NCBI RefSeq assembly: GCF_902459465.1
Contig: NC_047075.1
Span: 11,339,119-11,403,118 of the forward strand
DNA: 64,000 nt
Direction of reading: 5' to 3'
DNA from: Asterias rubens
Lineage: Eukaryota > Echinodermata > Asteroidea > Forcipulatida > Asteriidae
A model generated the notes under the pieces. It did no database searches and was not told where the DNA came from. It was given only the letters and a program-made list of their open reading frames with translations. Position numbers and translations under genes: made by a program. Below, one piece after another: positions 55,345-64,000 of the stretch. The number at the start of each line of letters is the position of its first letter. Positions within the stretch are counted from its first letter, which is position 1.

Positions 55345-56780
55345 TCGAACGGTTCTAGAATCTAAAGTTATCGTTCTCATCAAATCATACACCATTATAA
55401 GTTGGACACGTTTTCAGCAGCTACACAGCATGGTTATACCTTCCTTACATGTTTGCTTTTGACCACAATATTATTGCACAGCGGGCAAATAAATGTTGAG
55501 ATTTTATCAACACTATAATATGGAGTGTGCGTGATTTAAGTGTGTTGGCATTATTGATAAAACCCCGTGACGCTTCAAATCACTCCTATCTTTACGATAC
55601 CATTATAATACCTTGTATCTTAAGTGATATTTTATACCCTACTAGTAAAATATAATAGCTATTACGATATATTACTACAACCTTTATGTATAAATAGTTG
55701 GCGGTAAACCATATAAAAGTGTTTATTGATATTACAATTTTAAACGACATAAATATAGGGACACTACAAAATTGCACAAATCTAGTTATTACATAGATAC
55801 ATAGTACATCATTTTATCCTACAGCAAATAGTCCTCCATATACAAGTATGGCCCAAGTTAGCCGTCAATAAAAGTAAGATTATAGTGTAATACATTGATC
55901 AGATAATTTGCTGATATGAGGTTTGTCAGAGAATGATTCATTTATTCAGTTGATGCGGAGCATTGGATGGTGGACCAAGTATTGCGATCATCTTTCAGTT
56001 GCTGATAAATGCCAGGGCACAACTCCTCCCAGTATGCAAATGGTAGAAGCATATTTACCCCTTGCACGCCCGTCACACGCGACAACTGTGCCACGCTCAC
56101 CATTTTGGCAGTTATGTTTAAGTGTAAACGCTGCGTTGCCTTAAGTGCGCATTTTATTGAATATTAAACACACAGTTACATTGCCCACCAGTACGGCACT
56201 TCCAAGATTATTCTGATGATGACGTCAGGTGAATTGGGTCAATATAGTGGGTGAAGAAGGTTTCTCTTGTAGATGTGTGCGATACCACCTATCATGACAG
56301 AGTGCCCTTACACATGCCAACTTATGGGGTACTTTTTATGATAGAACACTACCCCAGAAGATTTTCTTTATTGTATAATAAACAGACTTGTAATGCGCAC
56401 GTATCCACCCTGTTGGGTGTTCAAGGCGCAGTGTTACCCCACTATTCTAGTGGTACCCACTGTGAATTTCTTTAGAAAAGGGAATACCTGTCTACCATAC
56501 AAGTACCCACTGCTTACCGTGAGCACAGAATCGGCACTTGGGGAAGCAGGGAATTCTGTACTTACGGCAAGAGTATTTCACGGGCTATCGGCGAATTTTG
56601 GCTTCTGCATGCGTGTACTCCACGTTACTAGGCATTCTACGCTTACAGGGCTAGCGCAGAAATTAAGCGGGAATCATGACTGTCACAGAGCACTCGGTGG
56701 TAAGCAGAGCCCTTATTAGATTTAAAGATTTAACAAAAAGTACTGTAAACAAGGCCGATCAAAGAGACTGATTTCTATTA
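55345..56780. other. Intergenic and probable distal 3' region of synaptojanin; no gene recognised
   Basis: A reading frame at 55923-56144 has no recognised domain. 56525-56710 is a dispersed repeat (AAGCAGGGAATTC..., TAGGCATTCTACGCTTAC) also seen at 58745-58970 and, more distantly, at 16980. An AATAAA on the minus strand at 56781-56786 could serve synaptojanin. Confidence 0.4.
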
Positions 56781-56984
56781 TTTATTTTTGAAAAGTATTA
56801 TTGAATTTTACACCATTTTACACTCTGATAAAGGTCTGAATTTCTCAACCATGTAAAAAGAAGAAATCTTACCACTCTTGAATGGTCTGAAGCTCTTTCA
56901 TCCGACTAGCTACTACATGTATTTCAAATGCTTGGCATGGCCATTATATAGAATGCTTACTGATAATCAGCGAGAGATTATATT

Positions 56985-57700
56985 TTGTCAGCTGGAAGTG
57001 GTGGCAGTGCCCCAACAGGTCCTTCTAAACTCCCATCAAGAGGATTCCTCATTGCACAGTGATGTACCTCAGTGATAGTGGAGCGGCAAGGTCTAGCTGG
57101 TGGCACAGGAGGCAGAGCAAATAGAATAGCCAATAGATTGCACACTGGGAATTAGTGAGGGATGTTATTTGGTCTTGCTGGAAGTGGTGGAGATGCCCTA
57201 GGCAGGTCCTTCTAAACTTCCGTCAAGAGGATTTCTAGTTGCACCCTGAGGTACCTCAGTGGTATTTAGGCGGCAAGGTCTAGCTGGTGGCACAGGAGAT
57301 GGAGCAAACAGAATGGCCAATAGAATGCGTACTGGAAATCAGCGAGGGATAATAATTGGTCTTGCTGGAAGCAGTGGAGGTGCCCCAGCAGGTCCTTCTA
57401 AATTTCCATCAAGAGGATTCCTAGTTGCACCTTGAGGTACCTCAGCGGTATTTAGGCGACAAGGTCTAGCTCGTGGCACAGAAAGGAGGTAAAGAAAATA
57501 GAAAGGCCAATAGATTGCGTACTGGAAATTAGCGAGGGATAATATTTGGCCTTGCTGGAAGCGGTGGAGGTGCCCCAGCAGGTCCTTCTAAACATCCGTC
57601 AAGAGGATTCCCGGTTGCACATTGAGGTACCTTGGCAGTAGTTGGGCGGCAAGGTCTAGTTGGTGGCACAGGAGGCGGAGCAACCATTGGCAGTTTTGGC
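56985..57700 (-). repeat. Four-unit tandem array of about 185 bp made from the synaptojanin 3' end
   Basis: Units begin near 56990, 57173, 57358 and 57548 (plus strand GGTC/CTTGCTGGAAG). The unit at 57548 is the coding C-terminus of synaptojanin. The others are copies lying beyond its stop, still recognisable as GNPLDG, LEGPAGAPP and LPARP codons. The 57358 unit keeps the frame and a stop. The 57173 unit is broken. Confidence 0.85.
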
Positions 57701-58623
57701 TCCTCATCCAAATTCATTAATGACACGTCCGACCCAACTATGCTTGGACGAGAAGCTGGTACTGGTGGTGCCCTCCTTGTAGGGACGCTTGGAATCCTTG
57801 GTCTGTCATCAGGGGTGATATCACTTGTAGAAGAACTGTTATTGCTGTTGGTAGGTTGAGGTTGAACGTCAGGAAAGTTCTCGCCCGATGTTGTGAATGA
57901 AGGGTTACCAAGCATTTCTAGTGGACTTAATGACTTTTCAAAGCTGAGAGTTGTGTCAGATGAATCTTCAGAAGAAAGCTTAGGCCGAGATGGAAGAATA
58001 GGTGGTGGAAGTGTTGGCATAGACAGTTGGGGAACAGAAGTTTCTGCTTCTGTAATAACCTTCCTTGGCCGTGTCATGGGAACTGGAGGAGGTGGCATGG
58101 AAGGCTCTGGCATACTCACTTCAACACCATCTGCATTAAGACTTGCAGGAAGTTGTCGAGGTCTTGATATGGGTACAGGTGGAGGCCTTCTCCCGATAGC
58201 GCCATCCTCTTTTGACTCAGAACTGTTGACTTCTGTCTCCTCATTGACAGCAGCTGGCAAGACTACGCTTCTTGGCCTTGGCACAGGCCTTGGCACAGGC
58301 CGCCGAGGAACTGGAACAGGTGCTCCGAGAGCAGAGCTCTGCATAAGTTCCTCATTAACATCATTGTCCATGAATTCTAAGTTGCCTTCGCTGACGTTTC
58401 TCCTCATGGAATCTTCTGATTCAATCAGGGCGAATTTCCCGGATTGTAAGTCTCCAGAGCTTTGGACGGTACGCATCCTTGACCCAGATGAGGGATGGGA
58501 TTGGAAGCGGGTTGCAGGTGTCTTGAGATCCATTCCTAGGTCTTGGAGAAGCTTCAAGGCTTCATCTTCTGAGGAGGCGTGTGCTTTGTGACTAACCTCA
58601 AAGGGTTTGCTGATCCCACTTGA
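57529..58623 (-). CDS. Synj: Synaptojanin last exon, proline-rich tail
   Basis: The acceptor is a long T-run then CAG and the exon enters in phase 0. It encodes 364 residues starting SSGISKPFEV. There is an acidic/Ser region, then seven SH3-ligand-like blocks (VPRRPVPRPVPRPR, RRPPPVPISRPR, PPPPVPMTRPR, PPPILPSRPK, RRAPPVPASRP, PPPVPPTRP, PPPLPARP), ending NIIPR and TAA. A frame on the opposite strand over the same region is a shadow. Confidence 0.9.
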   Translation of the reverse strand, partial: SSGISKPFEVSHKAHASSEDEALKLLQDLGMDLKTPATRFQSHPSSGSRMRTVQSSGDLQSGKFALIESEDSMRRNVSEGNLEFMDNDVNEELMQSSALGAPVPVPRRPVPRPVPRPRSVVLPAAVNEETEVNSSESKEDGAIGRRPPPVPISRPRQLPASLNADGVEVSMPEPSMPPPPVPMTRPRKVITEAETSVPQLSMPTLPPPILPSRPKLSSEDSSDTTLSFEKSLSPLEMLGNPSFTTSGENFPDVQPQPTNSNNSSSTSDITPDDRPRIPSVPTRRAPPVPASRPSIVGSDVSLMNLDEEPKLPMVAPPPVPPTRPCRPTTAKVPQCATGNPLDGCLEGPAGAPPPLPARPNIIPR

Positions 58624-61600
58624 CTGAAAAAAAAAAACCAAAAATAAGTTTTTGATGAAAATAATAATTTGAAGGACTGCTACATGTAAATGTCATGATG
58701 GGTTTGCTGTATTTAGAAAATGTTCCTGGCTCTACTGAACAGTAGCAAAGAATCGGCACTTGCAGAAGCAGGGAATTCCATGCTAGTTCAAATTGTTGGT
58801 AACATTTATAAAATTTGGTAACTAGTACCACAAAAATACAAAAACTTCAAGCATATTTCATGGGTTAGCTAGGCATTCTACGCTTCCACAGCTAGCGCAG
58901 AAATTGTGTGCCTGCACATAAGTGGAGAATGGTGATTGTAAACGCAGAATTTGGTGGTAAGCAGAGCCATGAAACTTGGCCTCGCACTTTTGCTTCCCAA
59001 GTCTTCCCCAGGGCAATAATAAGTATGCAAACTCCCTACTTGCTTGTGTGGTCTCGACGTTTGCGAAACAGTAAAACCCTGCAACCCGGCCATGCGTTGT
59101 CCACAACTGCTGAGAAGCAGTCTATAAAAACAGTTATGACAGAGAACACTTATCCACCAAAACCAGGAAATAGAAAAGTTGCATTGTGCATTGGCTCACT
59201 TGGAAGATATATGCTCATGGATAATTTTCTGAAAAAACTGTCTGTGTGCGCTGACTGATGAGCAGGTTAATCACAGCCACCAAGTGCTGATGCAAATTAA
59301 CACATACACCGGTGTGAAAACTGCATGTTTAATTTTGCAATGTTCCCTCAAAAACAAAAGGAGATCCATTCTTACCTGCATCAAAGTTGATGACTTTGTG
59401 GTTGCTTGGCTAGGTGCTGGACGTGGAGGTACTGTTATAGGTCTAGGGGGTGGTGCACCTGGCCTTGGGGGTGGGGGACCTGGTCTAGATGGAGGGGCTG
59501 CAAATAGCAAATCATCCGCTTCCTTTGATACTACATCCAAGCCTGCTTCAACTTGTGTCGGAGGTGCAACATTTGGCCTTGTAGGAGGTGGTTTTGCAGG
59601 CTGTGTCGATGGCCTAGGGGGTGCGTTGACTTGGCGAGAGAGGGGTGGGGGTCGAGAAGGTCTGGCCGGTTTTGGCTGAGTTGACTCGGAGGATGGTTCT
59701 GAGATGTCGTTGATTGGAGTTGTTGGACGGGAGGTAACGGGTTGGGGTACCAGAGGGGCAGGGAGGACAGGTGTTTCCTCACTGTCTTCAAGTGATTCAC
59801 AATCTCCATCTACAAGAAAAATAGATCAATAACTGTTTAATAATATTCAAAGCAATCACATACTTATACCGCGCATAAATCTGTCAATAAAGACACCCAA
59901 AGCGCACACAGAGAAATATAATGGAATATTCAACAGCAAACTTGAATAGAATTTAGAAAGAACGCTTAAACAAATATGTCATAAAACTGGATTTGAAGCA
60001 TTGTAGGGATGAAGATGTACAGAGATCTCTTGAGAGAGAGAGTTCCAAACTCGTGGAGCAGCCACGCAGAATGACCGGTCTCCCCACGAGCGTCTCGATC
60101 TGGTCTCAAAGAGCCTTTCATGAATGTCAGAAGAGCGAACATCAAAGAGTCAAGGTAAATGTTTTTGTGGAAGCTCACGTAGGTAGGTTGGAGCTTGACC
60201 ATTTTTAAAAGTATTATTTTAAAGGCAGTGGACACTATTGGTAATTACTAAAAATAGTTATTAGCACGAAACCTTACTTGGTAACGAGTAATGGGGAGAG
60301 GTTGGTAGTATAAAACGATGTGAGAAACGGCTCCCTCTGAAGTGGAGTAGTTTTCGAGAAAGAAGTAGTTTTCCACGAATTTGATTTCGAGACCTCAAAT
60401 TTAGAACTTGAGGTCTCGAAATCAACCATCTAAACGCACACAACTTCGTGTGACAAGGGTGTTTTTTCTTTCATTATTATCTCGCAACTTTTACGACCAA
60501 TTGAGCTCAAGTTTTCACAGGTTTGTTATTTCATGCATATGTTGAGATACACCAAGTGAGAAGACTGGTCTATGACAATTACCAATAGTGTCCACTGTCT
60601 TTAAGATTTGCAAGGTGTGGAAAAATAGGAAGAAACTATAAATAAATAGTAAACTTGCATGTACAGCCTTGGTTGCACCCACAAGTTTAATACTTATTTA
60701 TAATTTCTTCATAACTGTAACTGCTGGTTCATTACATACAATAAAAAATTACTCAAATTTGGAAGTTGTAAATACATACACCATCTGCAGAAACATTGCC
60801 TTAAAAAGGATGGTATACTTTTGGAAATCACTCTTAAAGTTTATGACTATACAAATCTTCAGTTAGAAGCCTACAGCAGCATTTGATAGTAAAAATCATT
60901 TTGAGAAACGATTCACTTCAAATATTGTAAGGTAAGGCAGCAGTTTTGATGCCCTGAATTTGCATCTGAGAACCAAGACAAGAAATTAAACCTTCATGTT
61001 TTTTAACTTGATAACAGAGTTTGTTCTTAGGGAACTGTAGATTTTTCGGACTACATGTAGCTTGCTCTAGTCATCATCAGAAGACTGACTCCTAACAATT
61101 ACAAGAGCAAGCTAGTTGAAACGTTGAGACTAATCCAAGAACTGGCACCGCGGTAGTACAGTTAATTACGATCCTATAGACAGTGTGACCTCTGACGTCA
61201 CTCGAAAACCATAACATGATTTGCGCAGATACCGCCGGGCAAAACCTACGTGTTTTGGCAGCCAGCTAGAAAATGTATGCAATCTTACCATGACTACGCG
61301 TTGTGGTTTGAATGTAAACATAGGTCACATCGTCTATAAGCTAAAATAGTAGTCCCAGCCAATTTTCTATACCTTTGGCCCAGGTAGTAATTAAAAAGCA
61401 CAACAGTTCTTTTCAGAACTGAGAAGTCTCCCGAACATCCGATAATAGTATAAAGAAAGACGGGTGTAACAACAAACTCTACCTGGCAAGTAGATACACA
61501 CATGGTGGTAACGCAAACAAAAATATACAATTGTTTCTCACCGTCCATGTCGAAGCTCATTGAGGGAATATCAAAGCTCTCTCCTAGGAGGCTGTTGCTG

Positions 61601-63446
61601 ACTGGGTTGTGAAGTCTCTCTGTGTTGGGGGCACACATTGCGAGTTCCTTCTCAAGTTGGTTCACCCAATCCTCAGTCTTGAGGTTCACATGCAGCTCCT
61701 TCCCAACAACCTACAACCAACACAAAAAGCCAGACAGTTATCAAAACATTTCCTTGTACAAAAAGAAGTTCCTTTTCAAGTTGGTTCACCCAATCTTCAG
61801 TCTTAAGGTTCACATGCAGCTCCTTCCCAACAACCTACAACCAACACAAAAAGCCAGACAGTTATCAAAACATTTCCTTGTACAAAAAGAAGTTGACAGG
61901 GATTGGTGATTTTTTTCAAAACAAACAAGCAAATGAAACTCAAAGGTTCAGTAAAACATATTTTCAACAAGCACTCTCTCCTGTTTATTAGACAAAAAAA
62001 TATGAAAGAAATTGATCGTACCTAACATGCCTAAATTAGTTATGTCTATTTTAATAAAGGTACTCATTTTACAAGCTGTCCACGGAATACTTGACAGAAC
62101 AAATGAGTTACTTTTTTATACTCAACGCTACTTACTCAGATGTTTAGATTCAGTGTAGCATTCCATGAACAACTATAAACATGGGTGCTTTCAGTAAAAC
62201 AGGCATAACTTCTCTTAAAAATTATCAATATGTTTCCGGTTGTGGCTGCTACATGCGCTGTAGCACCTTGTAAACCCTAATAAGGTGATAAATAATTGGG
62301 TCTCAGAATTCATAACTTCAATAACCTATCTTTCTGGAAATTTGTATACTCAGCGCCTCGAGCACCTTGTTTGGTAGATACATGGGCTATATAAGACTTT
62401 GATATTATTATATTATTGTATGTACCTGGGTTCCTTCGAGCTCTCTTGCTGTTAGAGCACTCACTGCATCCTTGAATGTCACCAACATACACATCTCAAC
62501 AAACCTGCAATAAAAACCAATACAATGGGTAATAGTACTGTAGGAATAAATGCAAACAATCCTGAAGTCTTGACCAGACCATTTCATTACAGAGACGCAT
62601 TACCTTGGGATTTGCCGCATCGGGCTGTAAGTAGTTATTAAATGAATTAAGTTAGAAAGATATCTCACAAGTAGAATACAGGCACAGGGTTTGATATAAT
62701 CGCACAGCAGTCAATCACAATATTTCTCTGATTTTTCCATGGGGCCAAAAAATTGGACAGCAGACTATCCTAGAAAAAATATCATGTGGGAATATACAGT
62801 ACACGCACATGTACTGATTCACACAAATCGTCGCACAAACCACGAACTAACCTAACTCGTTCACAGTTTGGAAAAAAAAAATTTCAGTGAAAATCACATT
62901 GATGTTTAACTACTTTTCAAACTGATGTTTCGGAGTCTGCTGACTACTTTTATTTTATTCTTTTACGACGAAAAATTTAACTGAAAACTTTATTCATACA
63001 AAACTATGTATTTTTATCCCATGGGTTACATGAAGTGCATACACTGCCTAATGTTCCTTAAATTGAATTGTGCACAAATCGTTGGTGTCGCTGAATGCCC
63101 CAGGCAAAGTATTTGCTCATCCATTCAATTTAACTGCCCAAGACATTAAACGTGAACACACTCGCTCACTGAAAACAAAATATATTCTTTCCAAGGTTTT
63201 GTGACTGGGAGATTCTTCAAGACTTACCTCACCAGAATAGCATCTCCAATAACTGCCAGTAACTCTAAGACATGATCCACCGCCTCATCATCAAACTCAT
63301 GAGTATCATGGCTGCCGGGTGAAGTGAGCGATAAGATGATGGTGCCGTCGGGGGGACCCTGCTCAAAGACAATATCGTGGTAAACGCTGGAACGTTTCTT
63401 GTCATTGACTTGTAGGATCTCAATCTCGATCACTGCCACCACAGGT
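57529..63446 (-). CDS. Synj: Synaptojanin, C-terminal portion (five exons)
   Basis: Synaptojanins strip phosphates from PI(4,5)P2 and PI4P (5-phosphatase and Sac1 domains) during clathrin uncoating and synaptic-vesicle recycling. They are recruited by endophilin and amphiphysin SH3 domains. Exons 63228-63446, 62426-62504, 61542-61710, 59376-59809 and 57529-58623 join in consistent phases (2, 0, 1, 0). The first three encode the DUF1866/RRM-like domain: VVAVIEIEI, QGPPDGT, GDAILVRFVE, then GKELHVNLKTEDW and LEKEL, and SLLGESFD, closely following vertebrate SYNJ1. The last two encode a proline-rich tail with many PxxP/PPxRP sites (PVPPTRP, PPVPMTRPR). No NPF motif is seen. Sac1 and phosphatase exons lie beyond 64000. 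Confidence 0.93.
59376..59809 (-). CDS. Synj: Synaptojanin exon, proline-rich
   Basis: The acceptor is TTTTTCTTGTAG and the donor ATGCAG|GTAAGA. It enters in phase 1, completing a Gly/Asp codon after SFDMD, and leaves in phase 0. It starts DGDCESLEDSEETP and contains PPPRPGAPPPRP and PPRPAPSQ. Confidence 0.9.
60219..60604 (+). mobile_element. TTAA MITE (family 1) in synaptojanin intron
   Basis: TTAAAGGCAGTGGACACTAT to AGTGTCCACTGTCTTTAA. Complete. Confidence 0.9.
61175..61338. mobile_element. TA-flanked MITE (GACGATGTGACC family) in synaptojanin intron
   Basis: TATAGACAGTGTGACCTCTG to GTCACATCGTCTATA. Internally deleted relative to the copy at 54459 (164 against 216 bp). Confidence 0.8.
61542..61710 (-). 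CDS. Synj: Synaptojanin exon, end of DUF1866 region
   Basis: The acceptor is GTTGGTTGTAG and the donor GACG|GTGAGA. It enters in phase 0 and leaves in phase 1. It encodes VVGKELHVNLKTEDWVNQL then CAPNTERLHNP and LLGESFDIP. Its first 68 nt and part of the preceding intron are duplicated at 61767-61890. Confidence 0.9.
61643..61890. repeat. 124-bp tandem duplication across an exon-intron boundary
   Basis: 61643-61766 and 61767-61890 are nearly identical, covering 68 nt of exon, the acceptor and 56 nt of intron. The upstream copy offers a decoy acceptor (at about 61835) without its own donor. 124 is not a multiple of three, so using it would break the frame. Confidence 0.9.
62346..62420 (+). 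mobile_element. Retroposon 3' tail next to a synaptojanin donor site
   Basis: CAGCGCCTCGAGCACCTTG...GGCTATATAAGACTTTGA and a TATTATTATATTATT end resemble the LINE tails at 36930 and 51030. It ends only a few bases from the splice donor at 62425. Confidence 0.45.
62426..62504 (-). CDS. Synj: Synaptojanin exon, RRM-like core
   Basis: The acceptor is TTTTATTGCAG and the donor CCCAG|GTACAT. 79 nt. It enters in phase 2 (completing Arg) and leaves in phase 0. It encodes FVEMCMLVTFKDAVSAL, matching the FVEDKMWVTF segment of vertebrate synaptojanin. Confidence 0.9.
63228..63446 (-). CDS. Synj: Synaptojanin exon, start of DUF1866 domain
   Basis: The acceptor is TTTTTTCACAG and the donor GTGAG|GTAAGT. 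219 nt. It enters and leaves in phase 2. It encodes PVVAVIEIEILQV, FEQGPPDGTIILSL and the beginning of GDAILVR. Confidence 0.92.
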
Positions 63447-63524
63447 CTGTGAAAAAAAAACCAATATTAATATTAATTGTAAATTATAAATTTCTGGGGC
63501 TAGCTCAATTGTAATGGTACTCAT

Positions 63525-64000
63525 GTCGCTCCTCTACAAAGAATACAAAATTCTGCTGCCAGATTAGTCACCCTTACGAAAAAATCAAAACACACACCCA
63601 TCATTCGCTCTCCTCATTGGCATCCAATTCACCAACGCATCCACTTCAAAATCTTTCTTCTTGTGTACAAAGCTGTTCATAATTTGACTCTGGTATATCT
63701 CCAAGACCTCATAGCCCTTCGTTCTTCTTCACTTTCATCAGGTACCCGACGCCTTCGCTCTTCTTCAATTGCTCATTTCCCGCTTTCCCCGATACCCCAC
63801 ACCATGACGCGCTATGGCGATCAGGCCTTTTTCAGTCATAGCTCCAACACTTTGGAACAAGCTACCCATCCACATTCAAGCAGCTCCTTCATTGGACACT
63901 TTCAAATCTCAACTTAAAACCCATCTGTTTTGTCAATCTGGTTATAGCATAGCTCTCAGAAACATCCATATTTAGCGCTCTATAAATGTTGTAATTATTA
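63525..64000 (+). mobile_element. LINE 3' end in synaptojanin intron
   Basis: Across shifted frames it encodes reverse-transcriptase C-terminal motifs typical of CR1/L2-like LINEs (IQNSAARLVT, LVYKAVHNL, PTLWNKLP-like, FKSQLKTHLFC). It ends in the structured tail TTAGCGCTCTATAAATGTTG at the window edge. Broken, no active element. Confidence 0.8.

Noticed and set aside
57632-58591. Plus-strand Gly/Ser-rich frames over the synaptojanin tail
   Set aside because: They are the complement of proline codons on the minus strand, where splice phase and homology support the real exon.
59284-59679. Plus-strand Gly-rich frame
   Set aside because: Shadow of the synaptojanin exon at 59376-59809.

Overview
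This is an intron-rich, repeat-laden animal genome window. A marine invertebrate deuterostome, most likely an echinoderm such as a sea star, is my best guess. That guess rests on multi-copy fibrinogen-related (FReD) genes, a synaptojanin gene with conventional GT-AG introns, and dense short TTAA-flanked inverted-repeat elements; no single diagnostic sequence proves it. No bacterial operon, CRISPR array or rRNA is present.

Layout. 1-6.5 kb holds no supportable gene: diverged tandem duplications, one tRNA-like sequence between 80-bp inverted repeats, and low-complexity tracts. 6.5-18.7 kb is a nest of foldback or terminal-inverted-repeat elements. Inside it lies a 4,346-bp element (7266-11611) with 147-bp terminal inverted repeats and an 11-bp target-site duplication, carrying a broken RecQ-like helicase gene on the minus strand. 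20,995-23,038 is a decayed Ty3/gypsy-type LTR element (minus strand, 5-bp target duplication GGACC) whose 3' part is occupied by three tandem 247-bp tRNA-derived repeats. 25.8-36.0 kb is a cluster of secreted PAN/apple + fibrinogen-domain genes: one intact (minus), one with a premature stop (plus), one frameshifted (plus) and one short relic.

41.0-46.2 kb holds a minus-strand gene assembled here from six exons, all joined in phase 1. It encodes a basic N-terminus, two short RHIM-like or beta-arch segments, a SAM domain, and a C-terminus resembling a catalytically dead LINE endonuclease. 46-57 kb is repeats, LINE 3' ends and MITEs. 57.5-63.4 kb is the 3' part of a minus-strand synaptojanin gene: the DUF1866/RRM-like domain followed by the proline-rich tail. 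Its Sac1 and 5-phosphatase exons must lie beyond the right end.

Functional picture. The FReD proteins are probably secreted lectin-like recognition proteins. The SAM/RHIM-like gene would fit an intracellular signalling adaptor. Synaptojanin is a housekeeping phosphoinositide phosphatase of endocytosis. There is no evidence that these neighbours act together. At least three MITE families with TTAA ends, plus a TA-ended family, fill the introns and intergenic space from about 30 to 61 kb.
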